NCBI GenBank assembly: GCA_030654175.1
Contig: JAURXZ010000042.1
Span: 124,001 to 188,000, forward strand
Source of the DNA: Bacteroidia bacterium
Lineage (GTDB): Bacteria; Bacteroidota; Bacteroidia; 2-12-FULL-35-15
Direction: 5' to 3'
Length of the DNA: 64,000 nucleotides
Shown: in pieces, positions 18,990 to 29,450 of the stretch
How the letters are laid out: every line of letters starts with the position of its first letter
Numbering within the stretch: the stretch's first letter is position 1
The notes under the pieces: generated by a model
Told to the model about the DNA's origin: nothing
The model's input: only the letters and a program-made list of their open reading frames with translations
The model's database searches: none
Translations under genes and position numbers: made by a program

Positions 18990-21900
18990 ATGGCAACAAA
19001 AAAATACTGGAAAGGATTAGAAGAGCTAAAAAACAGTCCTGAATTTGTTCAAAATGTAAATAATGAATTTACAGAGCAAATACCTGTAGCAGAATTTTTA
19101 GACGACAATAACCTTACAAATAGCGGTACCAACCGTAGAGATTTTTTGAAGTTTTTAGGATTCAGTGTTGCTGCAGCATCTTTGGCTTCATGTGAAACAC
19201 CTGTAAACAAAGCTATCCCTTATTTAAATAAACCAGAAGAAATTACCCCTGGTGTTGCCAACTGGTATGCTTCTACTTATTTTGATGGTAGAGATTACTC
19301 TTCTATATTGGTAAAAACCAGAGAAGGCCGCCCTATTAAAATATCCGGAAATACGCTTTCAAAAGTAACAAATGGTGCTACCAATTCCCGTATTCAGGCA
19401 TCTGTACTTTCATTATACGATTCATCCCGTTTAACGGGCCCTGTAACACAAAACGGAGAGTCCATTAAATGGTCGAAAGTAGATAAAGAAGTTCGTGCTA
19501 ATTTAGCTGCTATTACTGCAAAAGGTGGTGCTATCCGTATTTTATCTTCAACAATCATCAGCCCTTCAACAAAGGCTGCTATTGATGAGTTTACTGCTAA
19601 ATACCCAACAACAAAACATGTAACGTATGATGCTATTTCATTTGCAGGTATTGCAAATGCAAATGCTCAAACATTCGGACAAGCAATTATCCCTACCTAT
19701 CATTTTGAGAACGCACAGGTAATTGTAAGTATCGGAGCTGATTTCCTTACTAATTGGGTTGAGAATTTTTCTTTGGCATATGCTAAAAACAGAAAAGTTA
19801 GCAAAGAAAAACCGGAAATGTCCAAACATTACCAATTCGAATCTAACTTATCATTAACAGGTGCAAATGCAGATGAACGTATCCCTGTTAAGGTATCTGA
19901 ACAAGCAAAAGTAGTTGTGAATTTATACAATGCAATTGCTAAACTTGTTAGTGTTTCCACTTTACCTAAAACAGAATTAGCATGTGATGCAATGATCACC
20001 AAAGTTGCCAAAGATCTTGTGGCAAACAAAGGAAAATCATTAGTAGTATGCGGATCTAACGATACCAATGTTCAGTTAATAGTAAATGAGATCAATACCC
20101 TGATAGGTAGCTATGGTAAAACCATCGATACAGAAAACCCAAGTTATTTAAATCAAAGCAATGATAAAGCCTTCGCTGATCTGACTGCTGAAATGGCTGC
20201 CGGAAAAGTGGATGCGATCATCACTTACAACACAAACCCTGTATATTCTGCTCCTGCTGCTTTGAAATTTCCAGAAGCTTACAATAAAGTTGGTTTACGT
20301 ATTTCTTTTGCCGACAGAGCTGATGAAACAGCCTCTTTAGCAACTTTCATCTGTCCTGATCACCATTACCTTGAATCATGGAACGATTTTAATCCTAGAA
20401 AAACACATTTCAGCTTATCACAACCTACTATTTCTCCTTTATTTGCTGAACAAAATTCAGGAACACGTCAGGCTCAGCAAACATTATTAAAATGGTCCGG
20501 TAACTCCAGCGATTATCATTCATACATTCAAAAGATATGGGCAGAGCGCGTATTCCCTATGCAAGGTAAATACATGACCTTTACCGAATTTTGGAATAAT
20601 TCATTACATGATGGCGCTATAGAAGTTGGAAAAGGAACTGAAACAGCGGCTCTAACTGAAAAAGACAAGACTAAAGCAGTTGCTGCAGAAGAACCAAAGA
20701 AAGAAGAAACAAAACCATTAGAACCAGTAAATTTAATTGTTGCTGCAAGAGAGATCAACGCTGTTACAGGTGGAGAGTTTGAATTGGCACTTTACGAAAA
20801 AGTAGCAATTGGTAACGGTAACCAGGCAAATAACCCTTGGCTACAGGAACTACCTGACCCTATTTCAAAAATCACCTGGGATAACTATGTTACCATGTCC
20901 CCAAGTGAAATGGCGAAAAAAGGCTACAATTTGATGGAGCGCCAGGACAGAGAAGCAAGTGTAGTTAATGTAACTGTTAATGGTGTTACCGTTGAATTAC
21001 CCATAGTGCCTCAACCAGGACAAGCAAACGGAACAATTGGAATTGCGGTAGGATACGGAAGAGATAAAGCCGGAAAATTAAGTACCCAAACAGGAAGTGT
21101 TATCGGTAAAAATGTGTTCCCATTTGTTCAATTAGTGAATGGAACACTTAGTTACGCTGCATTGAATGTGAAGATCGAAAATGCAAATAAAACAACCGAA
21201 ATAGCCGGTACTCAAATTCACCATACCTTAATGGGGCGTGAAATTGTGAAAGAAACCAATTTAGAGAACTATAAAAAGAACCCTAAATCAGGTAATGCCG
21301 ATGAAATGCTTGTTACACATTCAGGTGTTAAAAAAGCATCTACTATCGATTTGTGGGATGAGCACGAAAAATTAGGTCACCGCTGGGGTATGACCATTGA
21401 CTTAAATTCATGCATCGGTTGCGGTTCTTGTGTAGTAAGTTGTACTGCAGAGAACAATGTGGCTGTTGTTGGAAAAGATCAGGTAATAAAAACCCGCGAA
21501 ATGCACTGGTTACGTATCGATCGCTATTACAGCAGCGATATGAATAAAGAAGTTGCTAAAGAAGAAGGTATAGGCGCAATTGATATGTATTTGGATATGG
21601 AAAACCCTTCGGCAGCAAATCCGAAAGTAGTATTTCAACCAATGATGTGCCAGCACTGTAATGCAGCTCCTTGTGAGAACGTTTGTCCGGTATTGGCAAC
21701 AAATCACAGTTCTGACGGATTAAATCAAATGACTTATAACCGTTGCGTTGGTACTCGTTACTGCGCTAACAACTGTCCTTTTAAAGTAAGACGTTTCAAC
21801 TGGTTCAACTACAACGAGAACACAGACTTTACTTTCAATCCAACACAAGACGATCTGGGACGTATGGTATTAAACCCTGACGTAGTAGTTCGTTCACGTG

Positions 21901-22232
21901 GTGTTATGGAAAAATGCTCTATGTGTGTTCAACGTATACAAGGCGGTAAATTGGAAGCTAAAAAAGCAGAACGCAAATTGGTTGATGGTGACGTAAACAC
22001 TGCTTGTGCAGAAGCTTGCCCTACCAACGCAATTCTATTTGGTGACTTGAACGATGCAGACAGCGCCATCAGCATATTAAGAAAACAAGAAGCTGAAGGA
22101 CGTAACTACTTTATATTGGAAGAACTTGGAATTAAACCAACAGTATCTTATTTAACGAAAGTAAGAAATTGCGAAGAAACAATAGAAGAAGGAAGAAAAG
22201 CAGAAACTCATTCAGAAAAAACAGAAGCATAA
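18990..22232 (+). CDS. actB: ActB, molybdopterin-like / iron-sulfur subunit of alternative complex III
   Basis: The 1080-residue product carries a Tat-type signal (NRRDFLKFLGF near residue 49) ending at a LASC lipobox. The first two thirds resemble molybdopterin oxidoreductases. In ActB this half is known to lack the cofactor. The last third holds four Fe-S cluster motifs: CIGCGSCVVSC near residue 810, CQHCNAAPCENVCP near 887, CVGTRYCANNCP near 918 and CSMC near 972 with its partner CAEACP near 1008. It feeds electrons to ActA. The gene is 139 bp after actA. Confidence 0.93.
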   Translation: MATKKYWKGLEELKNSPEFVQNVNNEFTEQIPVAEFLDDNNLTNSGTNRRDFLKFLGFSVAAASLASCETPVNKAIPYLNKPEEITPGVANWYASTYFDGRDYSSILVKTREGRPIKISGNTLSKVTNGATNSRIQASVLSLYDSSRLTGPVTQNGESIKWSKVDKEVRANLAAITAKGGAIRILSSTIISPSTKAAIDEFTAKYPTTKHVTYDAISFAGIANANAQTFGQAIIPTYHFENAQVIVSIGADFLTNWVENFSLAYAKNRKVSKEKPEMSKHYQFESNLSLTGANADERIPVKVSEQAKVVVNLYNAIAKLVSVSTLPKTELACDAMITKVAKDLVANKGKSLVVCGSNDTNVQLIVNEINTLIGSYGKTIDTENPSYLNQSNDKAFADLTAEMAAGKVDAIITYNTNPVYSAPAALKFPEAYNKVGLRISFADRADETASLATFICPDHHYLESWNDFNPRKTHFSLSQPTISPLFAEQNSGTRQAQQTLLKWSGNSSDYHSYIQKIWAERVFPMQGKYMTFTEFWNNSLHDGAIEVGKGTETAALTEKDKTKAVAAEEPKKEETKPLEPVNLIVAAREINAVTGGEFELALYEKVAIGNGNQANNPWLQELPDPISKITWDNYVTMSPSEMAKKGYNLMERQDREASVVNVTVNGVTVELPIVPQPGQANGTIGIAVGYGRDKAGKLSTQTGSVIGKNVFPFVQLVNGTLSYAALNVKIENANKTTEIAGTQIHHTLMGREIVKETNLENYKKNPKSGNADEMLVTHSGVKKASTIDLWDEHEKLGHRWGMTIDLNSCIGCGSCVVSCTAENNVAVVGKDQVIKTREMHWLRIDRYYSSDMNKEVAKEEGIGAIDMYLDMENPSAANPKVVFQPMMCQHCNAAPCENVCPVLATNHSSDGLNQMTYNRCVGTRYCANNCPFKVRRFNWFNYNENTDFTFNPTQDDLGRMVLNPDVVVRSRGVMEKCSMCVQRIQGGKLEAKKAERKLVDGDVNTACAEACPTNAILFGDLNDADSAISILRKQEAEGRNYFILEELGIKPTVSYLTKVRNCEETIEEGRKAETHSEKTEA

Positions 22233-22234
22233 AT

Positions 22235-22355
22235 AGTAATTTGAAAATGTGCTAGTGTAATAATGTGCTAATGAAATTTTCAAATTATTGAATGAATAGA
22301 ATGCGCTAAAATAATTATCAAATTATCAAATTGTTGAATTATCAAATTAATAAAT
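22235..22355. repeat. AT-rich intergenic inverted repeat (actB-actC)
   Basis: Short units such as TTTGAAAATGTGCTA and their complements (AAATTTTCAAATTATT, ATTATCAAATT) alternate here, so the transcript could fold into an imperfect hairpin. The same units appear at 10948-10983, 11505-11583 and 23736-23836. Confidence 0.5.
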
Positions 22356-23735
22356 ATGCAGCACGAATCGGAAATTAGAGAGCCCTTAATTATTGGTAAC
22401 AAAACGTATCATCAGATCAGCGAAGATATTGTTAGACCCATAGAAGGCAAAGCTTCAAAGTATTGGTACATGCTTTTTACAGCTTCTGTTATTTGTTTTA
22501 TATGGGGTTTGGCTTGTTTATCTTATACCATTGGTACAGGTATCGGTGTTTGGGGATCAAACAATGGTGTAGACTGGGCTTGGGATATCACCAACTTTGT
22601 ATGGTGGATCGGTATCGGTCACGCAGGAACACTTATTTCAGCGGTATTATTATTGTTCCGTCAAAAATGGAGAATGGCTATTAACCGCTCTGCGGAGGCA
22701 ATGACCATCTTTGCCGTTATGTGTGCCGCTATCTTCGTATTGCTTCATACAGGCCGTCCATGGTTAGATTATTGGTTGTTCCCATTGCCAAATCAATTTG
22801 GTTCTTTGTGGGTGAACTTTAACTCACCATTGATGTGGGACGTATTTGCGGTTTCTACTTATTTTTCTGTATCATTAGTATTCTGGTACACCGGTTTGGT
22901 TCCGGATTTTGCAATGATACGCGACAGAGCTGTAAAGCCATTTTCAAAAAAGATGTACAGTCTTTTAAGTTTTGGATGGGGCGGAAGTGCCCGTCACTGG
23001 AGTCGTTTTGAAGAAGTATCATTAGTACTTGCAGGTTTATCAACTCCTCTTGTATTCTCGGTTCACTCTATTGTATCCATGGACTTTGCTACCTCTGTAG
23101 TTCCGGGATGGCACACCACTATCTTCCCTCCTTATTTCGTTGCAGGTGCCGTTTTCTCTGGTTTTGCGATGGTATTAACGCTTTTGATCATTATGCGTAA
23201 AGTATATCATTTAGAAAACTATATCACTATCAAGCACATTGAATATATGAACATCGTTATTATTGTAACGGGTTCTATTGTAGGTGTAGCTTATTTAACA
23301 GAATTATTCATCTCCTGGTACTCAGGTGTGGAATACGAACAGTATGCATTCCTGAACCGTGCTACCGGTCCATACTGGTGGGCTTATGCAGCCATGATGA
23401 CCTGTAACGTAATTTCTCCACAGTTATTCTGGTTCAAAAAATTACGTACCAGCTTAACCTTCACCTTCATTATGTCCATTATTGTGAACATTGGTATGTG
23501 GTTCGAGCGTTTTGTGATCATCGTACCCACATTGTGCCGTACGTTCCTTCCTTCATCCTGGAACATGTATCATCCAACATTTATTGATATTGGAATCTAT
23601 ACCGGAACAATCGGAATGTTCTTTACTTTTTTCTTGTTATTTACCCGTTACTTCCCGGTAATTGCACAGGCGGAATTAAAAACGATCGTGAAATCATCCG
23701 GACAGGAGTATAAGGAAAAAGCAAAACATCATTAA
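22356..23735 (+). CDS. actC: ActC, NrfD-like quinol-binding membrane subunit
   Basis: The 459-residue protein has about ten hydrophobic helices and the NrfD/PsrC pattern (WVNFNSPLMWDVFA, VHSIVSMDFATSVVPGWH). In alternative complex III, ActC and ActF are paralogous membrane subunits, and the quinol site lies in ActC. It sits in the cytoplasmic membrane and contacts the Fe-S subunit. The order between actB and actD is the usual one. Confidence 0.92.
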   Translation: MQHESEIREPLIIGNKTYHQISEDIVRPIEGKASKYWYMLFTASVICFIWGLACLSYTIGTGIGVWGSNNGVDWAWDITNFVWWIGIGHAGTLISAVLLLFRQKWRMAINRSAEAMTIFAVMCAAIFVLLHTGRPWLDYWLFPLPNQFGSLWVNFNSPLMWDVFAVSTYFSVSLVFWYTGLVPDFAMIRDRAVKPFSKKMYSLLSFGWGGSARHWSRFEEVSLVLAGLSTPLVFSVHSIVSMDFATSVVPGWHTTIFPPYFVAGAVFSGFAMVLTLLIIMRKVYHLENYITIKHIEYMNIVIIVTGSIVGVAYLTELFISWYSGVEYEQYAFLNRATGPYWWAYAAMMTCNVISPQLFWFKKLRTSLTFTFIMSIIVNIGMWFERFVIIVPTLCRTFLPSSWNMYHPTFIDIGIYTGTIGMFFTFFLLFTRYFPVIAQAELKTIVKSSGQEYKEKAKHH

Positions 23736-23836
23736 ATAATTAATTGATTAGACAATGTGCTAATGTGCTGATGATATCACATTAACAAATTAGCACATCG
23801 GCACATTTACAAATCAGGACATTAATACATTAAAAT
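23736..23836. repeat. AT-rich intergenic inverted repeat (actC-actD)
   Basis: AATGTGCTAATGTGCTGATG at 23755-23774 is mirrored by CATTAACAAATTAGCACAT and CGGCACATTT just after, giving a long imperfect hairpin inside the operon. It belongs to the same family as the repeat at 22235. Confidence 0.6.
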
Positions 23837-24355
23837 ATGAGTACAGTAGCGATACACGCAATTTATGATGATGAAGAGCCATTAATGGCATCAGCTAAGG
23901 AACTTCGTACAAAAGGAATAAAAGTAAAAGATGTTTATTCTCCTTTTCCAATTCACGGAATTGACTCCGTTATTGGAGTACCAAGAACACGTTTGGCTAT
24001 TTGCGCTTTCATTTATGGCATCACAGGAACCTGCCTGGCTACATTAATGATGTGGTACATGATGATCCATGACTGGCCAACAGATGTGGGTGGTAAACCA
24101 AGTTTTGCATATTACATGAACGTACCTGCATTTATTCCAATTACGTTTGAATCAACCGTACTTTGTGCTGCACACGGAATGGTTATTACCTATTACTTAA
24201 GATGCTGGATGCTTCCGGGAGTAAAAGCAAAAAATCCGGATCCAAGAACCACGGATGATAAATTTTTGATGATCGTTGAAACTAAAGAAGAAAATAAAAG
24301 TACTATCGAAGCATTATTAAAAAACGGTGGTGCATCTGAAATTTCTTTCAAATAA
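23837..24355 (+). CDS. actD: ActD, DUF3341 membrane subunit of alternative complex III
   Basis: The 172-residue protein starts with a soluble domain (AIYDDEEPLMASAKELRTKG) and has two transmembrane helices (about 53-78 and 95-120), matching the DUF3341 family. In the known complex it binds ActC and the membrane surface. The gene has the conserved place between actC and actE. A separate inverted repeat (TAATACAAAG type) follows the stop. Confidence 0.9.
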   Translation: MSTVAIHAIYDDEEPLMASAKELRTKGIKVKDVYSPFPIHGIDSVIGVPRTRLAICAFIYGITGTCLATLMMWYMMIHDWPTDVGGKPSFAYYMNVPAFIPITFESTVLCAAHGMVITYYLRCWMLPGVKAKNPDPRTTDDKFLMIVETKEENKSTIEALLKNGGASEISFK

Positions 24356-24446
24356 ATAAAGTACAATGTACTTTGTATTAATTAGGATGAAACAGGTCTA
24401 ATACAAAGCACTTAATACAGAATACTAAATACATAATACTTTTACA

Positions 24447-25094
24447 ATGAATAAAAAAGTAACAAGAATTATTTCATTAATGACGATGTTCAGCTGTGTA
24501 ACAATAGGCTTTACATCTTGCGAAAAGCATGACGCTAACAGCCCCGGGGTTGAATTTATGGCCGATATGTATCGTTCTCCATCTTTGGAAAGCAACATGT
24601 CTTATACATCCCTTACAGATAGTACTGTAATGCAAGCCAACCGATTACCGGTGGAAGGATCAATAGCCAGAGGATTTATGCCTTATATGTATGCCAATGA
24701 TACTGCAGGTTATGCAAATGCAGGGCGTTTTTTACATAATCCGCTTGAGAAAAATGAAATCAATTTGAAGAAGGGTGAAGAACTTTACGGTAAATTCTGT
24801 GTTCACTGCCATGGCGCAGCTGGAGCTGGAGATGGTCTTGTAGGCGCTAAATTGCCCGGTGCACCACCATCTTACACAGGTGCTGCGTTGAAAAACTTAC
24901 CTGAAGGAAAAATATTTCATTCCATCACTTACGGTAAAGGACTAATGGGGCCTCATGCATCATTATTAGACAAAGAGGAACGTTGGAAAATAGTACAATA
25001 TGTTCAGAAATTGCAAAATCCGGAAGGAGCAGCTCCGGCAGCAGCAGCCCCTGTGACTGCAGAAGCACCAACAGCAACAACCGAAGCAAAATAA
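24447..25094 (+). CDS. actE: ActE, monoheme cytochrome c lipoprotein
   Basis: The 215-residue product has a lipoprotein signal (lipobox FTSC, Cys25) and one cytochrome c domain with CVHCH near residue 117 and the distal Met segment YGKGLMGPHAS near 165. The C-terminal tail is a low-complexity Ala/Pro/Thr stretch. In alternative complex III, ActE accepts electrons from ActA. The gene lies in the standard order. Confidence 0.92.
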   Translation: MNKKVTRIISLMTMFSCVTIGFTSCEKHDANSPGVEFMADMYRSPSLESNMSYTSLTDSTVMQANRLPVEGSIARGFMPYMYANDTAGYANAGRFLHNPLEKNEINLKKGEELYGKFCVHCHGAAGAGDGLVGAKLPGAPPSYTGAALKNLPEGKIFHSITYGKGLMGPHASLLDKEERWKIVQYVQKLQNPEGAAPAAAAPVTAEAPTATTEAK

Positions 25095-25137
25095 TTTAAA
25101 AGATATTTTTGAGAATAAAAGATTAAAGCAAACACCT

Positions 25138-26370
25138 ATGAATAATTCGAACTATACATTTACTAAAAAAACAAAGAACATCACCATTGGTTTAATGGTT
25201 ATAGGCTTAATTACCCTCATTGCAGGTTTTTTAACCGACCACGCACCCGAAGGTGTTAGCCACGAAGAATACCACCATACACGTATCTGGGCAAATTTGC
25301 TTGTTAACGGTTGGTTTTTTATGGGGATAGCATTGTTAGCTACTTTTTTTATGGCGTTACAGTATGTTGCGGAAGTGGCCTGGTCAGTAGCTGTAAAAAG
25401 AGTGTATGAGGCAGTTTCGAGTTACTTACCGGTTGGTGCTGTCATTATGTTCTTGATATTACTTGCAGGGCAGTTTCATCTTCACCACTTATATCACTGG
25501 ATGGATCCGGAGGTAATTAATCCTGAATCACCAAAATATGACGAAGTTATTGCTAACAAACACGGTTATTTTACTCCCTGGTTCTTTTGGTTAAGAACAA
25601 TTGCCTATTTAGTGATCTGGAATTTATTTCAAAGAGGTTTTATTAAACGTTCACTGGAAGAAGATCTTCAGGGCGGCACAGCTCTTCACTTCAAAAACAT
25701 GGCTAAAGGTGCAATGTTCCTTGTGTTCTTTGCTGTAACTTCTTCAACAGCAGCATGGGATTGGATGATGTCGATAGATGTGCATTGGTTTAGCACCATG
25801 TATGGCTGGTATTCATTTGCCGGAATGTGGATCTCTGCAATGATCACCATTATTTTATTTGTTCTTTTCTTAAAACGTAAAGGATATTTGCCACAGGTAA
25901 ACGATAGCCATATTCACGATCTTGGAAAATGGGTATTTGCAGTTAGCTTTTTGTGGAGCTACTTATGGTTCTGCCAGTTCATGTTGATCTGGTATACCAA
26001 CATCCCTGAAGAAACGATTTACTTCCAGGAGCGTTTGCACGATTTTGGGTATATGGGTTTAATGTGGACCGTGTTTGTTTTGAACTTTGTTTTCCCAATG
26101 ATCTTATTAATGAGCCGTGATGCAAAACGCAATTATTTTTTCTTAACAATTGTTGGTTGTATTATTTTTATTGGACACTGGTTAGATGTTTTTATGATGG
26201 TAATGCCAGGAACAGTAAACGGGGCATGGCATTTAGGCTGGGTAGAGATCGGAATCGCTTTAGGTTTCCTTGGTTTACTTCTGTTTACAATTAACAGAGC
26301 ACTTACAAAAGCACCGTTGATGGTACAGAAACATCCTTACCTGGATGAGACAATACATCATCATTTTTAA
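25138..26370 (+). CDS. actF: ActF, second NrfD-like membrane subunit
   Basis: The 410-residue protein has about ten helices. It shares an ActF-type start (KKTKNITIGLMVIGLITLIAG) and the helix segment WMMSIDVHWFSTMYGWYSFAG. It is the paralogue of ActC that completes the membrane core, with the proposed proton path shared by the two. The gene is 43 bp after actE and precedes the oxidase genes. Confidence 0.92.
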   Translation: MNNSNYTFTKKTKNITIGLMVIGLITLIAGFLTDHAPEGVSHEEYHHTRIWANLLVNGWFFMGIALLATFFMALQYVAEVAWSVAVKRVYEAVSSYLPVGAVIMFLILLAGQFHLHHLYHWMDPEVINPESPKYDEVIANKHGYFTPWFFWLRTIAYLVIWNLFQRGFIKRSLEEDLQGGTALHFKNMAKGAMFLVFFAVTSSTAAWDWMMSIDVHWFSTMYGWYSFAGMWISAMITIILFVLFLKRKGYLPQVNDSHIHDLGKWVFAVSFLWSYLWFCQFMLIWYTNIPEETIYFQERLHDFGYMGLMWTVFVLNFVFPMILLMSRDAKRNYFFLTIVGCIIFIGHWLDVFMMVMPGTVNGAWHLGWVEIGIALGFLGLLLFTINRALTKAPLMVQKHPYLDETIHHHF

Positions 26371-26496
26371 AGATCACCGATTAAAAAGAAGAAAAGAATT
26401 AACACGAGATAACAAAAAAAATTAACTCAACTCACCTGATTCCCCATAACAATTTGAAATGGGGATAAAGGGGTGAGGCTAACAATAATAAATACT

Positions 26497-27519
26497 ATGA
26501 TAAAGTTTTTAATTTACGTTGCCATAATTTTAACGGTTTTTGCGATCGGTTATTTAGTAAGAGTATTTGAGCTTTCGTCCAGCTTAAAAGGCGATAAGCC
26601 CCACGAAGTAACAGAAAAAGACAATCGGTTAATGTCAAAGATCATGTTGACGTTTTTGGGTGTTTTCTTCTTATTTGTGATCTACAATTTAGTAAGCTAT
26701 ATACCTTTAATGTTACCTGAATCAGCTTCTGAGCACGGTGTTGGCCTGGACTGGCTTTTTAATTTCAACATGGCTATTATCTTTTTTGTATTTACCATCA
26801 CTCACATTTTATTATTCTATTTTTCGTATAAATATTATGGCCGTAAAGGGAATGTAGCTACCTATTTTACACATAGCAATAAATTAGAAATGATATGGAC
26901 AATAATACCTGCTGTTGTACTTGCCGTTATCATTATTTTCGGATTAAAAGCATGGAATAAAATTACTGAACCGGCTTCAAAAGAAGCGATCGTTATTCAG
27001 CTTTATTCAAAACAATTTGACTGGACTGCACGTTACGCAGGGAAAGACAACGAATTAGGTGCATCCAACTATAAACTTATCACTGATGAAAATTCATTAG
27101 GGATGGATATTAAAGACAGTAAAGGTGCTGACGATATTATCGTTAAAAACGAATTTCACATTCCATTAAATAAAGAAATTGAATTCAAATTGAACGCAAG
27201 AGAAGTTATCCATAGTGCTTTTTTTCCTCACTTTAGAGCTCAAATGAACTGTGTACCCGGAATGACAACTATGCTGCACTTTACTCCGATCATTACCACA
27301 GAGGAGATGCGCAAAAAACCATATGTTATCGAATTGATGAAAGGCATCAATGAAAAAAGAGCGGCACGTGGTGAAAAGCCTGAAGAATTCAATTACATAC
27401 TCTTATGTAACAAAATATGCGGTAATAGCCACTATAATATGCAAATGACCGTAGTAGTGGAATCAGAAGCAGATTACAATAAATGGTTGAAAAGCAAAAA
27501 ACCATATTTCAAAAAGTAA
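26497..27519 (+). CDS. coxB: Cytochrome c oxidase subunit II (CuA)
   Basis: The preferred ATG at 26497 gives a membrane start MIKFLIYVAI; an in-frame GTG at 26473 would add eight unlikely residues. There are three N-terminal helices instead of the usual two, and then the CuA domain. Its ligands are the His in HSAFFPHF and the block LLCNKICGNSHYNM (CxxxC, His, Met). Electrons reach CuA from the alternative complex III, with or without a soluble cytochrome. The gene is directly downstream of actF, as in other Bacteroidota. Confidence 0.93.
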   Translation: MIKFLIYVAIILTVFAIGYLVRVFELSSSLKGDKPHEVTEKDNRLMSKIMLTFLGVFFLFVIYNLVSYIPLMLPESASEHGVGLDWLFNFNMAIIFFVFTITHILLFYFSYKYYGRKGNVATYFTHSNKLEMIWTIIPAVVLAVIIIFGLKAWNKITEPASKEAIVIQLYSKQFDWTARYAGKDNELGASNYKLITDENSLGMDIKDSKGADDIIVKNEFHIPLNKEIEFKLNAREVIHSAFFPHFRAQMNCVPGMTTMLHFTPIITTEEMRKKPYVIELMKGINEKRAARGEKPEEFNYILLCNKICGNSHYNMQMTVVVESEADYNKWLKSKKPYFKK

Positions 27520-27596
27520 AAATTCAATGGTTATCAGGTTATATAGTAAAACCTACGGTACAAAATTAGTTTAACATACAAAATTCAATAAACAAT

Positions 27597-29408
27597 ATGT
27601 CAATGGAGAATCACGATCAGCACGCTCAGGCACATCACGGTCACGAAGAGGAACATCATCACACAGAATCATTTGTATCCAAACACATTTTCAGTATGGA
27701 TCACAAAACCATTTCACGTCAGTTTCTTATAACTGCTGTGTTAATGGCCTTTATCGCAATGACGATGTCTTTCCTGTTCCGCTTGCAATTAGCCTGGCCA
27801 GGAGAACGTTTCTGGATCATGAATTTTTTATTAGGTGATAAATGGGCTCCGGATGGAATACTTGACCCTGGAATGTATATGCAGCTTGTTACTATCCATG
27901 GTACCATCATGGTATTTATGGTACTTACAGGAGGACTAAGCGGTACATTCAGTAACCTCTTAATCCCATACCAAATTGGAGCACGCGATATGGCATCGGG
28001 ATTTTTAAATATGTTATCCTATTGGTTCTTCTTCTTGTCGAGTGTTATTATGTTATGCGGCTTTTTTGTTGAAACAGGTGCAGCATCAGGTGGTTGGACC
28101 GTTTACCCTCCATTAAGCGCATTGCCTCAAGCAATGGAAGGATCAAGATTAGGGATGACCTTATGGTTGGTTTCCATGAGTTTATTCATCGTTTCAGCTT
28201 TACTTGGTGGTTTAAATTACATCGTTACGGTAATAAATCTTCGTACAAAAGGAATGTCGATGACACGTATGCCGCTTACAATCTGGGCTTTCTTTGTAAC
28301 AGCAATACTTGGTGTACTTTCATTTCCTGTATTATTTTCAGCAGCTTTATTGTTGATTTTTGACAGAAGTTTCGGAACCTCATTTTATTTATCTGATATT
28401 TATATTGGCGGACAAGCATTAGAGCAAACTGGTGGTAGCCCGATCTTATATGAGCATCTATTCTGGTTTTTAGGACATCCTGAAGTATATATCATTATTT
28501 TACCTGCATTAGGACTTACATCAGAAATCATTTCGGTAAACGCCCGTAAACCAATTTTCGGCTATCGTGCAATGATCGGTTCAATTATGGCAATTGGTTT
28601 CCTTTCATTTATTGTATGGGGGCATCATATGTTTATTACAGGGATGAACCCCTTCCTGGGCTCGGTATTCGTATTTACCACCCTATTGATCGCTATTCCA
28701 TCGGCAGTAAAAGCATTTAATTACATTACTACATTATGGAAAGGTAATATTCAATATACTCCTGCAATGTTATTTGCGATCGGATTGGTCTCTACCTTTA
28801 TTTCAGGTGGTTTAACAGGTATCATCCTTGCCGATTCAGCACTTGATATTCCTGTTCACGATACACTTTTTGTTGTAGCGCATTTCCATATTGTAATGGG
28901 TGTTTCGGCAATATTAGGGATGCTTGCAGGTGTTTACCATTGGTTCCCTAAATTATTTTTGCGCCACATGAATAAAAAATTAGGGTATATCCATTTCTGG
29001 GGAACATTTATTTCCGCTTATGGAGTATTCTTCCCAATGCACTTTTTAGGCCTGGCCGGATTACCTCGTAGATATTATTCAAACAGCGCATTTCCAATGT
29101 TTGATAATTTAGTGGACATTAATATCCTGATCACAGGATTTGCTATCCTTGCTGCATTGGTACAAATAGTTTTCTTGTTTAACTTCTTCTATTCTATGTT
29201 CCGCGGACCAAAATCAGAACAAAACCCATGGAAATCAAACACCTTGGAATGGACAACTCCTATGGCGAATACACATGGAAACTGGCCAGGTAAATTGCCG
29301 GTAGTACATCGCTGGCCGTATGATTACAGTAAACCAGGCAAAGAACACGATTTTGTTCCACAAACTGTACCTTTAGAAGAAGGTGAAGTTGATGGCGGAG
29401 GGCATTAA
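27597..29408 (+). CDS. coxA: Cytochrome c oxidase subunit I
   Basis: The 603-residue protein has a His-rich N terminus (residues 7-22), then 12 helices. Heme a ligands are His101 (TIHGT) and His431; heme a3 is bound by His429 (VAHFHIVMG). CuB ligands are His294 of the GHPEVY motif, with the cross-linked Tyr298, and His343-His344 of WGHHMFITG. It reduces oxygen to water and pumps protons. No subunit III or IV gene follows in the window. A strong terminator lies 43 bp after the stop, so those subunits must be elsewhere. Confidence 0.95.
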   Translation: MSMENHDQHAQAHHGHEEEHHHTESFVSKHIFSMDHKTISRQFLITAVLMAFIAMTMSFLFRLQLAWPGERFWIMNFLLGDKWAPDGILDPGMYMQLVTIHGTIMVFMVLTGGLSGTFSNLLIPYQIGARDMASGFLNMLSYWFFFLSSVIMLCGFFVETGAASGGWTVYPPLSALPQAMEGSRLGMTLWLVSMSLFIVSALLGGLNYIVTVINLRTKGMSMTRMPLTIWAFFVTAILGVLSFPVLFSAALLLIFDRSFGTSFYLSDIYIGGQALEQTGGSPILYEHLFWFLGHPEVYIIILPALGLTSEIISVNARKPIFGYRAMIGSIMAIGFLSFIVWGHHMFITGMNPFLGSVFVFTTLLIAIPSAVKAFNYITTLWKGNIQYTPAMLFAIGLVSTFISGGLTGIILADSALDIPVHDTLFVVAHFHIVMGVSAILGMLAGVYHWFPKLFLRHMNKKLGYIHFWGTFISAYGVFFPMHFLGLAGLPRRYYSNSAFPMFDNLVDINILITGFAILAALVQIVFLFNFFYSMFRGPKSEQNPWKSNTLEWTTPMANTHGNWPGKLPVVHRWPYDYSKPGKEHDFVPQTVPLEEGEVDGGGH

Positions 29409-29450
29409 GGACGATTTTAGATTCAAGAATCAAGATTTTAGATTTTAGAA

